A stretch of DNA of 64,000 nucleotides from Pseudomonadota bacterium (GTDB lineage Bacteria > Desulfobacterota > Desulfobulbia > Desulfobulbales > Desulfocapsaceae). The translations under genes were made by a program, and so were the position numbers. The notes beneath the pieces were generated by a model, which saw only the letters and a list, made by a program, of their open reading frames with translations, searched no databases and was not told the DNA's origin. The DNA lies in assembly GCA_023412495.1 (NCBI GenBank), contig JAEYNP010000062.1, forward strand, positions 1 to 64,000, written 5' to 3'. This document shows, piece by piece, positions 44,000 to 54,376 of the stretch (within the stretch, counting starts at the first letter, position 1; every line of letters begins with the position of its first letter).

Positions 44000-44242
44000 T
44001 GTGCCTCCTTCCACTCTTCATTTTTTTGCCACCACCGCTTCGTCGCCGGCCGGCATGTCACCTTTCCTCGGGGATGACAGCAATAGCCTAGCATCTTTTC
44101 CGATCAATTTTCAATCCCTTTCACCGTTCTCTCCGCAGCCAATGGGCGGAGAAGGAATCACCATGAAATGAAAATGATGTGTTGTAAAAAATCATCAATT
44201 ATTTTTTCTTGACAAATAAATCGAATTTACATTACATAAAAA

Positions 44243-44255
44243 GTAACATCGTTAC
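44243..44255. promoter_or_regulatory. TetR operator candidate O1
   Basis: GTAACATCGTTAC: 5-base arms, perfect, 3-base centre. It lies 205 bases before tetR1 in an AT-rich, gene-free region (44015-44460). Matches the other sites at 48987, 49177, 44455 and 63545. Confidence 0.65.
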
Positions 44256-44454
44256 ACTAAAATCATAAACAATCGATATCTTATTATATTTTTTATTATA
44301 TTTCAAAGCATTATGAAAAATAACACATTGCATCTCAACGTTTCACCTACTTTTCCACTTGGCATTACCAGTAAACATCTTACAGATATTTTCATTAATA
44401 TCATATAGCTATATTTGCATAAACCGATCCAGCAAACCCAAAACTATCTTTTTA

Positions 44455-44467
44455 GTAACAATGTTAG
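44455..44467. promoter_or_regulatory. TetR operator candidate O2 over tetR1 start codon
   Basis: GTAACAATGTTAG contains the perfect palindrome TAACA-A-TGTTA (44456-44466) whose centre is the tetR1 ATG. No ribosome site precedes this ATG, so the gene may be leaderless or poorly translated. Confidence 0.55.
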
Positions 44468-45141
44468 ACGAACTCAACCCGGAAGTGCGTAAACGGCTGG
44501 AAGCGGCTGTCATGGAGGTCTTCTCGACCGCGGATTTCCACAAGGCCAGCATTCGCGACATAGCCGACCGGGCAGGCGTAAGTTTTACCACTATTTACAA
44601 GCACTTCGGAAGCAAGGAACGACTTCTTTTCGCCTATGTCAATATCTGGATGAAAACCCTCACCGACCGCATCGAGGACCACCTGGGCGGCATCGAAGAC
44701 CTGAAGGAAAAACTCAGAAAGGTGTTCTGGCTGCATCTGGACTACTATGAACGCCACGAAGGACTGGGCCGCATCCTGTTCATGACCCTGCCCATGAAAA
44801 CTTGGATGGCCGACCCATCCTTCGACCAGAAAAGAAGAGTCGACATGATTATCGAGGTCTTTCGTGAAGGCCAGCGGCAAGGCATTATCAACCCCCATGT
44901 GCGGGGCGGCAACCTCCTCGACTTCATGCTCGGTTTCATTCAGCGTACCTTTTTCATGTGGGTCATGCGAGGCAAAAAAGGATGTCTTGCCGACGAAGCC
45001 AATGCCCTGTTTGAAATGGTCTGGCAGGGCATGGTCAACCCCGACATCATACACTACACATATCCAACCCAGGCTGCAGATACCCCCGGGATCATCGAGC
45101 ATCACCAGCCTTCGGCGAGCCAAAACCGCGAAAACCATTAG
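44461..45141 (+). CDS. TetR-family regulator 1 of the propionate island
   Basis: 226 residues. The helix-turn-helix is ASIRDIADRAGVSFTTIYKHFGSKERLLFAYV (about residues 24-56). The ligand domain includes YYERHEGLGRILFMTLPMKTWMADPSFDQ and ends in a hydrophilic tail absent from its paralogue. Very similar to TetR2 (49183-49809) over most of its length. The ATG at 44461 is favoured because both paralogues start MLDEL at an identical GTAACAATG context; the upstream frame is AT-rich and unconserved. It lies 15 bases before mmdA, so it is probably autoregulated together with mmdADCB. The ligand may be an acyl-CoA (inference). Confidence 0.88.
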   Translation: MLDELNPEVRKRLEAAVMEVFSTADFHKASIRDIADRAGVSFTTIYKHFGSKERLLFAYVNIWMKTLTDRIEDHLGGIEDLKEKLRKVFWLHLDYYERHEGLGRILFMTLPMKTWMADPSFDQKRRVDMIIEVFREGQRQGIINPHVRGGNLLDFMLGFIQRTFFMWVMRGKKGCLADEANALFEMVWQGMVNPDIIHYTYPTQAADTPGIIEHHQPSASQNRENH

Positions 45142-45156
45142 AAAAGGAGTGCAGAC

Positions 45157-46704
45157 ATGTCTTTGGAGAAAAGAGAGTTCCTGCTGAAGAAAAAGGAAAA
45201 AATAGCCCTGGGAGGAGGGCCGGACAGAATAAAGAAACAGCACGCCGGCGGGAAAATGACGGCAAGAGAGCGATTGCTCAATCTTTTTGACGAGGGCACT
45301 TTTATCGAAGTGGACGCGTTCATCAAGAACAGATGCACCAATTTCGGCATGGATAAACTCGACCTCGAGGGTGAGTCGGTGGTTACCGGCTATGGCCAGA
45401 TCGAGGGTCGGGTCGTCTATGCCTTTAGCCAGGATTTCACCATCACTGGCGGGGCCCTGGGCGAGATGCACGCCAAAAAAATCGTCAAGGCCATGGACGC
45501 CGCCGCCAAGGTCGGGGCGCCCATCGTCGGCCTCAACGATTCGGGCGGGGCGAGAATCCAGGAAGCGGTCGACGCCCTGTCAGGCTATGGCGACATCTTT
45601 TACCGCAATTCCGTCTACTCCGGCGTGATTCCGCAGGTTTCGGCGATAATGGGTCCGTGCGCCGGGGGAGCGGTTTACTCCCCGGCCCTGACCGATTTCA
45701 TCTTCATGGTAGAAAAGACTTCCCAGATGTTCATCACCGGACCCCAGGTGATAAAGACCGTTACCGGCGAGATCGTCTCGGCAGAGGAACTGGGCGGGGC
45801 GATGACCCACAATCGGGTGAGCGGCAACGTCCATTTCATCGCCGCGAGCGAGCAGGAGTGCCTGAACGGCATCAGAAAACTCCTCCAGTTCCTCCCCTCC
45901 AACAGCCTGGAGAAGGCGCCGGTCTACGCCACCGACGACGACCCGAACAGGCCGGTCCATCAGCTGAATGAAGTCATCCCCGACAATCCGAACAAGCCCT
46001 ACGACATGCTGGACGTCATCCTCCCCATTGTCGACCACGGGGATTTCATGCAGACCCAGCCCTATTTCGCCACCAACCTCATCACCGGCTTCGCCAGGAT
46101 CAACGGCCAGTCGGTGGGGATCGTCGCCAACCAGCCGAACGTCATGGCCGGCTGCCTCGACATGAACGCCGGCGACAAGGCATCCCGCTTCATCAGGACC
46201 TGCGACGCCTTCAACATCCCGCTGCTGACCTTCGTGGACGTCCCCGGGTTTCTGCCCGGCACCACCCAGGAATACGGCGGCATCATCCGCCACGGCGCCA
46301 AGATCCTCTACGCCTACAGCGAGGCCACCGTGCCCAAGGTCACCGTCATCACCCGCAAGGCCTACGGCGGCGCCTACGTCGCCATGTGCTCGAAATCCCT
46401 GGGCGCAGACATGGTCTACGCCTGGCCGACCGCAGAAGTCGCGGTGATGGGCTCGGAAGGTGCGGTGAACATCATCTTCAAGAACGAAATTGCCAAGGCA
46501 GAGGACCAGGAGGAGACTAAGGCGAGGATCCTCGAGGAATATGCGGCGGAATTCGCCACCCCCTACAAGGCGGCGGAGCGCGGTTTCGTCGATGACGTCA
46601 TCGAACCGCACACCAGTCGACAGAGAATCATCGATGCCTTCAATATGCTGGACGGCAAGCGCGAAAAGCGCCCTGCCAAAAAGCACGGCAACATACCTCT
46701 TTAA
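45157..46704 (+). CDS. mmdA: Methylmalonyl-CoA decarboxylase alpha (carboxyltransferase) subunit
   Basis: 515 residues. Two crotonase-like lobes with [38 protein letters not shown], the oxyanion loops ([33 protein letters not shown]) and [11 protein letters not shown]. The C-terminus KKHGNIPL is shared with the 12S-type gene at 57514. Transfers carboxyl from methylmalonyl-CoA to the biotin carrier MmdC. The downstream OadG-like, biotin and beta-subunit genes identify this copy as the Na+ pump subunit, not the PccB type. AAAGGAG lies 9 bases before the ATG. Confidence 0.94.
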   Translation: MSLEKREFLLKKKEKIALGGGPDRIKKQHAGGKMTARERLLNLFDEGTFIEVDAFIKNRCTNFGMDKLDLEGESVVTGYGQIEGRVVYAFSQDFTITGGALGEMHAKKIVKAMDAAAKVGAPIVGLNDSGGARIQEAVDALSGYGDIFYRNSVYSGVIPQVSAIMGPCAGGAVYSPALTDFIFMVEKTSQMFITGPQVIKTVTGEIVSAEELGGAMTHNRVSGNVHFIAASEQECLNGIRKLLQFLPSNSLEKAPVYATDDDPNRPVHQLNEVIPDNPNKPYDMLDVILPIVDHGDFMQTQPYFATNLITGFARINGQSVGIVANQPNVMAGCLDMNAGDKASRFIRTCDAFNIPLLTFVDVPGFLPGTTQEYGGIIRHGAKILYAYSEATVPKVTVITRKAYGGAYVAMCSKSLGADMVYAWPTAEVAVMGSEGAVNIIFKNEIAKAEDQEETKARILEEYAAEFATPYKAAERGFVDDVIEPHTSRQRIIDAFNMLDGKREKRPAKKHGNIPL

Positions 46705-46724
46705 AACAGCGAAGGAGAGAACCG

Positions 46725-47138
46725 ATGACCACAACGGAGCTGCTCGCGCAATTTGCCGACCCCAATGTCATACAATCCTTGTCGACACTGGACAAACTGA
46801 CAGCCGGCTTGATCACCACCCTACTGGGCATGGGCATCACCTTCCTTGCCCTGATCATTCTCCAGTTCATCATTTCATGGATGGACCGGCTGGTTAATCG
46901 AACCTCGGCTATTCCGGAAAAGCCGGCGACTCCGGCTGCCACGCCGCAACCGACTGTCGAACAAGCGGCCACCCTGCAGGACGACAATGAACTTGTGGCG
47001 GCCATCACCGCAGCGATCGCCATGAAGATGAAAACCTCGGTCGGCAATATCGTCATCAGGAATATAGAAAAAATAGAAGATCGTTCTCCGGCATGGAACA
47101 GGGCGGGAATTATCGAACAAATGAACAGCAGATTATAA
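46725..47138 (+). CDS. mmdD: Decarboxylase delta subunit (OadG/MmdD type)
   Basis: 137 residues. One N-terminal membrane helix (about residues 25-48, LITTLLGMGITFLALIILQFIISWM), a Pro/Ala linker, and a C-terminal helix pair (LVAAITAAIAMKM). This is the small anchoring subunit that holds the carboxyltransferase and beta subunits together in Na+-transport decarboxylases. Sequence conservation in the family is low, so the call relies on architecture and position. Confidence 0.85.
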   Translation: MTTTELLAQFADPNVIQSLSTLDKLTAGLITTLLGMGITFLALIILQFIISWMDRLVNRTSAIPEKPATPAATPQPTVEQAATLQDDNELVAAITAAIAMKMKTSVGNIVIRNIEKIEDRSPAWNRAGIIEQMNSRL

Positions 47139-47156
47139 TCGGAGGGAGGTTGCATC

Positions 47157-47549
47157 ATGAAAATGTTCAGAGTTGTCGTAAACGGGAATGAGTACAAGGT
47201 AGGCGTCGAAGAAATCGCCGAAGAAAAAAGCACCACCCGGGCCGCCGTCAGCCCACCCCCCTCTCCAAAGCCCGTACAGCCCATGCCGGCCGCAAGACCC
47301 GAGCCGGCCAAGACGGTCGAGGCAGGCCCGATAAACGGCAAGATCGTCGCGCCGATGCCGGGCACCATCCTCCGCGTCGCCGTCAATGCCGGTGAGAAAG
47401 CGATCAAGGGACAAACCCTGATGGTCCTGGAGGCGATGAAGATGGAAAACGAGATCCTCGCCCCCAGCGACTGCACGATCAGTGAAGTAGCGGTCAGCCA
47501 GGGCGTTTCGGTAAACGTCGGCGACACCCTGATCGTCATGGCAACCTGA
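47157..47549 (+). CDS. mmdC: Biotin carrier (gamma) subunit
   Basis: 130 residues. A short N-terminal segment ([17 protein letters not shown]), a Pro/Ala-rich flexible linker (about 35-62), then the biotinyl domain with EAMKMEN, the biotinylated lysine being the first one. Carries CO2 from MmdA to MmdB. Confidence 0.94.
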   Translation: MKMFRVVVNGNEYKVGVEEIAEEKSTTRAAVSPPPSPKPVQPMPAARPEPAKTVEAGPINGKIVAPMPGTILRVAVNAGEKAIKGQTLMVLEAMKMENEILAPSDCTISEVAVSQGVSVNVGDTLIVMAT

Positions 47550-47562
47550 GGGAGGAGCCGCT

Positions 47563-48726
47563 ATGCTTGAAATCATCGCATCCTTCGCCAGGAGCACCGG
47601 CTTCGGCAGCCTGACACCAGGCATGATCCTGATGATCGGCATCGCCTGTATCCTGCTCTATCTGGCCATCGTCAAGAAATTCGAGCCACTGCTGCTGGTC
47701 CCCATCGCCTTCGGCGTCCTGCTGACCAATCTCCCTCTGGCCGGCATGATGGCCGAACCGATCCTGGAGATCAAGGACAACGTCATCCACACCGCCACAC
47801 CTGGAGGTCTGCTCTACTACCTTTTTCAGGGCGACCACCTGGGCATCTTCCCACCCCTGATCTTCATGGGCGTTGGCGCCATGACCGACTTCGGTCCCCT
47901 GATCGCCAACCCGAAATCCCTGCTGCTCGGGGCGGCGGCCCAGTTCGGGATCTTCGTCACCTTCATGGGAGCGATCTTCTCGGGGCTCTTCACCGCCCAG
48001 GAAGCGGCCTCCATCGGCATTATCGGCGGCGCCGACGGGCCGACGGCGATCTTCCTCTCCTCGAAGCTCGCTCCGCACCTCCTGGGGCCGATCGCCATCG
48101 CCGCCTACTCGTACATGGCCATGGTGCCGATCATCCAGCCCCCGATCATGAAGCTCCTCACCACGAAAAAGGAACGTATGATCAGGATGAACCAACTGCG
48201 CGAGGTCAGCAAGAGGGAGAAGATCATCTTTCCGATCCTCGTTACGGTTGTGGTCTCCCTCATGGTGCCACCGGCTGCGACCCTCATCGGTATGCTCATG
48301 CTCGGCAATCTCTTCCGGGAATGCGGCGTGGTGGGGCGACTCGAGGACACTTCGAAGAACGCCCTGATCAACATCATCACCATCTTTCTCGGGGTCACGG
48401 TGGGCGCCACCGCCACGGCGGAACGCTTTCTGCAAGTCGAGACGCTGGCGATCCTGGCGCTCGGCGTCGCCGCCTTCGGCATCGGCACGGCCGCGGGCGT
48501 GATCCTTGCCAAGATCATGAACAAGGTATTCAGGATGAACATCAACCCTCTCATCGGCTCCGCCGGGGTATCCGCGGTGCCCATGGCGGCGAGGGTCTCC
48601 CAGGTGGTAGGGCAGAAGGACGACCCTGGTAATTTTCTGCTCATGCATGCCATGGGGCCGAATGTGGCCGGGGTTATCGGTTCGGCGGTCGCCGCCGGTG
48701 TTCTCCTGTCGCTCTTCGGTGGATGA
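47563..48726 (+). CDS. mmdB: Na+-pumping decarboxylase beta subunit
   Basis: 387 residues, polytopic membrane protein. Conserved [15 protein letters not shown], the essential Asp in [19 protein letters not shown], and [18 protein letters not shown] match the Na+/carboxybiotin site of OadB/MmdB. Decarboxylation of carboxybiotin drives Na+ out; the reaction may run backwards in propionate oxidisers. Last gene of mmdADCB. No terminator with T run follows; family C repeats do. Confidence 0.95.
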   Translation: MLEIIASFARSTGFGSLTPGMILMIGIACILLYLAIVKKFEPLLLVPIAFGVLLTNLPLAGMMAEPILEIKDNVIHTATPGGLLYYLFQGDHLGIFPPLIFMGVGAMTDFGPLIANPKSLLLGAAAQFGIFVTFMGAIFSGLFTAQEAASIGIIGGADGPTAIFLSSKLAPHLLGPIAIAAYSYMAMVPIIQPPIMKLLTTKKERMIRMNQLREVSKREKIIFPILVTVVVSLMVPPAATLIGMLMLGNLFRECGVVGRLEDTSKNALINIITIFLGVTVGATATAERFLQVETLAILALGVAAFGIGTAAGVILAKIMNKVFRMNINPLIGSAGVSAVPMAARVSQVVGQKDDPGNFLLMHAMGPNVAGVIGSAVAAGVLLSLFGG

Positions 48727-48784
48727 AATGACGGTTCTCTATTCGGAACCTCTATGTCATTAACTCTTGGGGCGCTATTGCTCA

Positions 48785-48857
48785 CTATCGGTATCGGCAT
48801 CGAAATAGCCCTCCAGAGCGTTGCATTCGATACCGATAGCGATGGCGATATCGATTT
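48785..48857. repeat. Family C repeat, mmdB-tetR2 spacer
   Basis: ATCGGTATCGGCATCGAAAT (48786-48805) faces ATTCGATACCGATAGCGAT about 25-30 bases later. The spacer 48727-49182 otherwise holds only a TetR operator candidate. Confidence 0.6.
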
Positions 48858-48986
48858 GGAGAAAAGCTTAAGTGAATGACGAGGTGCGCCTTTCGGAAAA
48901 CTTCGATTGGCATGAACAGGGTAAAGGATGTATCCAGGCTGCTTTTTGCTTGAAAAGAAACTGCCGATACATTACAACATAAACGT

Positions 48987-48999
48987 GTAACGATGTTCT
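48987..48999. promoter_or_regulatory. TetR operator candidate O3
   Basis: GTAACGATGTTCT matches the reverse complement of O1 at 11 of 13 bases. Both O1 and O3 are preceded by an ACATTACA-type string 8-15 bases upstream. Confidence 0.55.
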
Positions 49000-49176
49000 C
49001 TTATCATCCGTACATAATTTAAAATGGAGATTTTTTTAGAAGGTATTTAGAGTACTTATACATAATCAACAGAAATAACAAAACTACACGAAACACTCAA
49101 CAACGAGGATCTTCGCTGCGTCCCCAGCCGACGAGCCGAATGTTGAAAAGCACAAAAATTTAATCACCACACACTG

Positions 49177-49189
49177 GTAACAATGTTAG
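49177..49189. promoter_or_regulatory. TetR operator candidate O4 over tetR2 start codon
   Basis: GTAACAATGTTAG, identical to O2, with its centre at the tetR2 ATG. Confidence 0.55.
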
Positions 49190-49809
49190 ATGAACTAAGC
49201 GGAGATATCCACAAGAGGCTGGAGAAGGCCGTGCTGGAGGTTTTCTCGAATTCCGATTTTCATCGGGCGTCCATTCGCGATATCGCCAACAAGGCCGGCG
49301 TCAGTTTCACCACGATTTACAAGCATTACGGCAGCAAGGAGCGACTGGTATTCGCCTTTGTCGATATCTGGATGGGCAAACTGACCGACCGAATCGTCGA
49401 CCACCTGCAGGGCATAGAAAATCTCAAGGAAAAGCTGCGCAAGGTATTTTGGCTGCAGCTCGATTATTATGAGCGTCACGAAGGGCTCGGACGTATCGTT
49501 TTCATGACCCTGCCCATGAAAACCTGGATGGCCGACGAGACCTTCGACCAACCCCGGATGATGCATCTCATGATCGACGTCCTGAGGCAAGGCCAGAAGG
49601 AAGGCATCCTCAACCCCCATGTGCGGGCGGGGACGCTGCTCGACTTTCTCATGGGTTTCGTGCAGCGCAGCTTTTTCATGTGGATCCTGAGAGGCAAGAA
49701 AGGCAGCCTTTCCGAGCAGGCCAATATCATGTTCGAAATGGTCTGGCAGGGGATGGCCAACCCGCAGAAACAACTTCAGGGGACACAACTCGAGAACAAG
49801 CCATCATAA
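49183..49809 (+). CDS. TetR-family regulator 2 of the propionate island
   Basis: 208 residues. The HTH (ASIRDIANKAGVSFTTIYKHYGSKERLVFAFV) and ligand domain (YYERHEGLGRIVFMTLPMKTWMADETFDQ) nearly repeat TetR1. It is a recent-looking duplicate that lacks the extended C-terminal tail. Transcribed toward mce-mut-meaB with a 150-base gap. The identical start-codon palindrome predicts cross-regulation by both TetR proteins. Confidence 0.88.
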   Translation: MLDELSGDIHKRLEKAVLEVFSNSDFHRASIRDIANKAGVSFTTIYKHYGSKERLVFAFVDIWMGKLTDRIVDHLQGIENLKEKLRKVFWLQLDYYERHEGLGRIVFMTLPMKTWMADETFDQPRMMHLMIDVLRQGQKEGILNPHVRAGTLLDFLMGFVQRSFFMWILRGKKGSLSEQANIMFEMVWQGMANPQKQLQGTQLENKPS

Positions 49810-49962
49810 AATAAACGATTTTTCACAGGAAACGGCATATGGGGCCTCAACGAGAGAAATACAGCTACAGTCCTCTCGTGACGGCTTCTCAATAGAGCAA
49901 GGCTGGAACCATGTAACGCCCACGGGCACCAATTTCGAATTCCGACCTTTTTGGAGGAGACA

Positions 49963-50367
49963 ATGGAAATACTGAAAATTGATCACTTAGGGATTGCGGT
50001 AAACAGCATTGAGGACGGCAAATCTTTTTGGTCAGGCGTGCTCGGCCTGAAGTTCGAGGGGGCTGAAACAGTGGAGACCCAGAAAGTCACCACCGCATTC
50101 TTCCCTGTGGGCGAAAGCGAGGTCGAGTTGCTGGAATCCACCTCCCCCGACGGTCCGGTGGCAAAATTCATCGAAAAAAAAGGCACCGGCTTCCAGCATA
50201 TCGCCTTCCGGGTTGCCAATATCGAAGCGGCCCTGAAAGAACTGAAAGAAAAAGGCATTCAGCTCATCGACCAGGAACCGCGCATAGGCGCCGGCGGGGC
50301 CAAGATCGCCTTCCTGCACCCCAAAGCCACCGGCGGCGTGCTGGTCGAACTCTGTGAACGTTCATAA
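49963..50367 (+). CDS. mce: Methylmalonyl-CoA epimerase
   Basis: 134 residues, VOC superfamily: [35 protein letters not shown], and the C-terminal GGVLVELCE provide the His, His and Glu metal ligands. Converts (S)- to (R)-methylmalonyl-CoA for the mutase. The ATG at 49963 is 3 bases after GGAGGAG; a TTG start at 49951 lies inside this ribosome site. Confidence 0.95.
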   Translation: MEILKIDHLGIAVNSIEDGKSFWSGVLGLKFEGAETVETQKVTTAFFPVGESEVELLESTSPDGPVAKFIEKKGTGFQHIAFRVANIEAALKELKEKGIQLIDQEPRIGAGGAKIAFLHPKATGGVLVELCERS

Positions 50368-50438
50368 GTAAATCATCGCGCAATTCTCCGAAAATCCCCA
50401 GTTTGGGCGCATTATTCCCCAAGAAAAGGAGTCGCACC

Positions 50439-52580
50439 ATGGCAAAGCATCCGCAATTACAAAAATGGATAGATACTGCTGAAAAGCAGATGAAGGGCAA
50501 GTCGATAGAGACCCTCGAATGGCTGACCCCGGAGGGCATCAAGGTAAAACCCCTGTACACCGCCGAAGACATGGAAGGTATCGAGTCGGCCAATACCCTG
50601 CCGGGCCTGGCCCCATATGTCCGCGGCCCCATGGCCACCATGTACACCGGCCGCCCGTGGACCATCCGCCAGTACGCCGGCTTCTCCACCGCCAAGGAGT
50701 CGAATGCTTTCTACCGCAAAGCACTCGCCGCTGGCCAGAAGGGACTGTCGGTGGCCTTCGACCTCGCCACCCATCGCGGTTATGACTCTGACCACCCACG
50801 GGTCGCGGGCGATATCGGCAAGGCGGGCGTGGCCATCGACTCGGTAGAGGATATGAAGATCCTCTTTGACGGTATCCCGCTCGACCAGATGTCGGTCTCC
50901 ATGACCATGAACGGTGCGGTCATCCCCATCCTTGCTGGTTACATCGTCGCCGCCGAGGAGCAAGGTGTCGGCCACGACAAGCTGGAAGGCACCATCCAGA
51001 ACGATATCCTCAAGGAGTACCTGACCCGCAACACCTACATCTATCCGCCGGAGCCCTCCATGCGGATCATCTCCGACATCATGGCCTTCTGCTCCAAGGA
51101 AATGCCCAAGTACAACACCATCAGCATCAGCGGCTACCACATGATGGAGGCCGGAGCCAACAGCGTGCTGCAGACCGCCTTTACGCTGGCCGACGGAGTG
51201 GAATATGTGAAAGCGGCTCTCAAGAGCGGCATGGACGTCGATACCTTCGCCCCGCGGCTCTCCTTCTTCTTCGGCATCGGCATGAACTTCTTCATGGATA
51301 TCGCCATGCTCCGGGCCGCCCGCTTCCTCTGGCACCGGCTGATGAGCCAGTTCAACCCGAAGAACCCGAAATCCTCCATGCTGCGCACCCACTGCCAGAC
51401 CTCCGGCTGGAGCCTCACCGAGCAGGATCCCTACAACAACGTCATCCGAACGACGCTGGAGGCGCTGTCGGCGGTGCTGGGCGGTACCCAGTCCCTGCAC
51501 ACCAACTCATTTGACGAGGCGATCGGCTTGCCCACTGAGTTCTCCGCCCGGATCGCCAGGAACACCCAGATCATCATCCAAGAGGAGTCGCAGATCTGCC
51601 ATGTCATCGACCCTCTGGGCGGCTCCTATTACCTCGAATCCCTGACCAACAGCATCGTCAACGAGGCCCAGAAGATCATCGACGAGGTCGAGGCGATGGG
51701 CGGCATGGCCAAGGCCATCGAGAGTGGCATGCCGAAGATGAGGATCGAGGAGTCCGCCGCCAGGAAGCAGGCCCGGATCGATCAGGGCCTCGACGTCATC
51801 GTCGGCGTCAACAAGTACAAGCTTGCCAACGAGAAGATCGATTTCGAGGTCCGGGAGGTGCCGGCTTCGGTCCGTGACGAGCAGATCGCCCGGATCAGAG
51901 AAATCAAGGCCACCCGTGACCAGACTGCGGTGGCCAGGGCGCTCGCCGATTTGACAAATGCCGCGAAAAACGGCGGCAACCTTTTGGCCGCGGCCCTGCC
52001 GGCCGTACGGGCCAGAGCCACGGTGGGAGAGATCTCCAACGCCATGGAAGAGGTCTTCGGCCGCTTCGTCGCCACCACCCGCTGCATTTCCGGGGCCTAC
52101 GCCTCCGAATTCAAGGGAGACAGCAACGTGATAGCCGCCATCAAGCAACGCACCAACGTGTTCCTGGAGAAACACGGCCGCCGTCCGCGTCTGCTGGTGA
52201 CCAAGATGGGCCAGGACGGTCATGACCGGGGTTTCAAGGTCATCGCCAGCGCCTACGCCGACCTGGGCTTCGACGTGGATATCAGCCCAATGTTCCAGAC
52301 CCCCGAGGAAGCGGCGAAGATGGCCGTCGAAAACGATGTCCACGTGGTCGGCGCCTCGAGCCTCGCCGCCGGACATAAGTCGCTTATCCCCGCTCTCATC
52401 GAGGAGTTGAAAAAGATCGGCGGCGACGAGATCATCGTCGTGGCCGGCGGCGTCATCCCGCCCGGCGATTACGACTTCCTCTATCAGGCGGGCGTGAAGG
52501 CGGTGTTCGGTCCGGGCACGCCGATCCCCGAATCCGCCGACAGGACGCTCGCTCTCCTGGAAGAGAAGTATCTGAAATAA
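50439..52580 (+). CDS. Methylmalonyl-CoA mutase (B12-dependent)
   Basis: 713 residues, single-chain large mutase. Residues 1-560 are the TIM barrel ([60 protein letters not shown]). The C-terminal 130 residues are the cobalamin domain with D-x-H-x2-G ([12 protein letters not shown]) and SSLAAGH, GG near the end. Rearranges (R)-methylmalonyl-CoA to succinyl-CoA. The start at 50439 follows AAAGGAG by 8 bases. Full catalytic form, so no separate small subunit is needed. Confidence 0.97.
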   Translation: MAKHPQLQKWIDTAEKQMKGKSIETLEWLTPEGIKVKPLYTAEDMEGIESANTLPGLAPYVRGPMATMYTGRPWTIRQYAGFSTAKESNAFYRKALAAGQKGLSVAFDLATHRGYDSDHPRVAGDIGKAGVAIDSVEDMKILFDGIPLDQMSVSMTMNGAVIPILAGYIVAAEEQGVGHDKLEGTIQNDILKEYLTRNTYIYPPEPSMRIISDIMAFCSKEMPKYNTISISGYHMMEAGANSVLQTAFTLADGVEYVKAALKSGMDVDTFAPRLSFFFGIGMNFFMDIAMLRAARFLWHRLMSQFNPKNPKSSMLRTHCQTSGWSLTEQDPYNNVIRTTLEALSAVLGGTQSLHTNSFDEAIGLPTEFSARIARNTQIIIQEESQICHVIDPLGGSYYLESLTNSIVNEAQKIIDEVEAMGGMAKAIESGMPKMRIEESAARKQARIDQGLDVIVGVNKYKLANEKIDFEVREVPASVRDEQIARIREIKATRDQTAVARALADLTNAAKNGGNLLAAALPAVRARATVGEISNAMEEVFGRFVATTRCISGAYASEFKGDSNVIAAIKQRTNVFLEKHGRRPRLLVTKMGQDGHDRGFKVIASAYADLGFDVDISPMFQTPEEAAKMAVENDVHVVGASSLAAGHKSLIPALIEELKKIGGDEIIVVAGGVIPPGDYDFLYQAGVKAVFGPGTPIPESADRTLALLEEKYLK

Positions 52581-52654
52581 CCACTTCTGCTTTCCCCATC
52601 GATTCAGCGGCCGCCCGGTCGCTGAATCCTGGCGCCTCGAAAGTCAGCTACAAC

Positions 52655-53650
52655 ATGGCGATATTCAAAACCCCTCAGGATTATGTGGACGGCGTGCTGA
52701 AGCGAGACCGGCTGGCGCTCGCCAAAACCATCACCCTGATCGAGAGCACCCTGCCCTCCCACCAGGATATGGCCCGAGTCATCGTCGATCGGCTCCTGCC
52801 CCATACCGGCCGCGGCACCCGGCTCGGCATCACCGGCGTCCCCGGAGCAGGCAAGAGCACCTATATCGAGAGTTTCGGCACCATGCTCACCGGAATGGGC
52901 CACCGGGTTGCGGTGCTCGCCATCGATCCCAGCAGCGTCAGGAGCGGCGGCAGCATCCTCGGCGACAAGACCCGCATGGAGAAGCTGGCGGTAGACAGCA
53001 ACGCCTTTATCCGCCCTTCCCCTTCCGGAGGCACGCTCGGCGGCGTGGGCCGCAAGACCCGGGAGACCATGCTGGTCTGTGAGGCTGCGGGCTACGATGT
53101 GGTGATCATCGAAACGGTCGGGGTCGGCCAGTCGGAGACGACCGTAGCCTCCATGGTCGATTTTTTTCTGGTGCTGATGATCGCCGGGGCCGGGGATGAG
53201 CTCCAGGGCATCAAGAAGGGAGTCCTCGAAGTGGCCGACGCCATCGTCATCAACAAGGCCGACGGCGACAACCTCGTCCGGGCGGAGCTCGCCCGCAAGG
53301 AATACCAGGCCGCCTTGCACATGCTCATGCCGATCAGCCCCACCTGGACGCCGCCGGTCCTCACCTGCAGCGCCCTGGAATCAAAGGGAATGATGGAGAT
53401 ATGGGAAACCATCCAGGAGCACCGGCGGAAAATGACCGAGAGCGGTGAAATGGCCGAGAAAAGGAAGAACCAGGCGCTTGACTGGATGAACTTTCTGCTC
53501 GACGAGGGGTTTCGCCAGTGGTTCTACACCAACCCCCAGGTCCGGGAGGCCCTGCCACAGTTACGTTCGGCTGTTGAAAGGGGTACAACCTCACCCACGG
53601 CGGCTGCGGACGTGCTCCTCGGTTTTCTGGATGGTAAAAGAGAGTGCTGA
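52655..53650 (+). CDS. meaB: Methylmalonyl-CoA mutase chaperone GTPase
   Basis: 331 residues, G3E GTPase: Walker A GVPGAGKST, LAIDPSS, ETVGVGQSET (switch), NKADGDN (base recognition). MeaB gates cobalamin loading and protects the mutase. Immediately follows the mutase gene. The ATG at 52655 has no strong Shine-Dalgarno but matches the family N-terminus. Confidence 0.95.
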   Translation: MAIFKTPQDYVDGVLKRDRLALAKTITLIESTLPSHQDMARVIVDRLLPHTGRGTRLGITGVPGAGKSTYIESFGTMLTGMGHRVAVLAIDPSSVRSGGSILGDKTRMEKLAVDSNAFIRPSPSGGTLGGVGRKTRETMLVCEAAGYDVVIIETVGVGQSETTVASMVDFFLVLMIAGAGDELQGIKKGVLEVADAIVINKADGDNLVRAELARKEYQAALHMLMPISPTWTPPVLTCSALESKGMMEIWETIQEHRRKMTESGEMAEKRKNQALDWMNFLLDEGFRQWFYTNPQVREALPQLRSAVERGTTSPTAAADVLLGFLDGKREC

Positions 53651-53678
53651 GTTGTGTTGTCGGAGTCGCGGCCACAAG

Positions 53679-53815
53679 TCGGAATCGGTATCGCTATCGG
53701 TATCGAACCCTCGATTTTTCGATTTCGATACCGATATCGATGAATCCCCCACGCTTCACTCATCCTGATGCGGCCGCGCATGACAACTCAGCACTCAGTA
53801 CTCAGCACTCAGTAC
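53679..53815. repeat. Family C and CTCAG repeats in meaB/carbonic anhydrase spacer
   Basis: GGAATCGGTATCGCTATCGG and its inverse GATTTCGATACCGATATCGAT flank a 20-base centre (53679-53742). A tandem CTCAGCACTCAGTA run follows at 53786-53815. Lies between convergent genes. Confidence 0.6.
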
Positions 53816-53819
53816 TATT

Positions 53820-54329
53820 TTATTTGTACCAGCGGGCATACTCGATATAGTTCTCGGCAATTCCCGCGATCCTGCGGCCGGCCGACTCCCCATCGATATC
53901 CTTCACTTTTTTTGCGGGGACTCCGGCGTAGATCGTGCCGCTCTCAACCCTCGTCCCCTCGGTGACCACGGCGCCGGCGGCGATGATCGAATTACTCTCC
54001 ACCTCGCAGCCGTCCATGACGATGGCCCCCATGCCGATCAGCACGTTGTCTTGGATGACGCAGCCATGGACGATGGCGTTATGACCGACCGTGACGTTAT
54101 CGCCAATGGTGGTCGAGTGTTTCCTATACGTGCAGTGCACCACCGCCCCGTCCTGAATATTGACTTTGTTGCCAAGCCGGATCGAGTGGACGTCGCCGCG
54201 CAGGACGGCGTTGTACCATATGCTGCAGTTGTCGCCCATTTCCACGTCACCGACAACCACGGCATTCTCGGCCAGATAACAGTCCCTGCCGAATTTCGGC
54301 GTGATGCCGTTCAAGGTTTTAATGATCAT
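53820..54329 (-). CDS. Gamma-class carbonic anhydrase family protein
   Basis: 169 residues, left-handed beta-helix of hexapeptide repeats. The three zinc histidines fit VVHCTYRKHS and VGHNAIVHG; RGDVHSIRLG and NIQDGAVVH are typical. Members hydrate CO2 or have lost activity. Its place beside biotin carboxylation/decarboxylation genes suggests bicarbonate supply, an inference. The tail ends in a short helix. Confidence 0.9.
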   Translation of the reverse strand: MIIKTLNGITPKFGRDCYLAENAVVVGDVEMGDNCSIWYNAVLRGDVHSIRLGNKVNIQDGAVVHCTYRKHSTTIGDNVTVGHNAIVHGCVIQDNVLIGMGAIVMDGCEVESNSIIAAGAVVTEGTRVESGTIYAGVPAKKVKDIDGESAGRRIAGIAENYIEYARWYK

Positions 54330-54376
54330 ATCGTTTCATTGCAGTTGCAAACATCAGCAAGGATCGATGGAATGTT

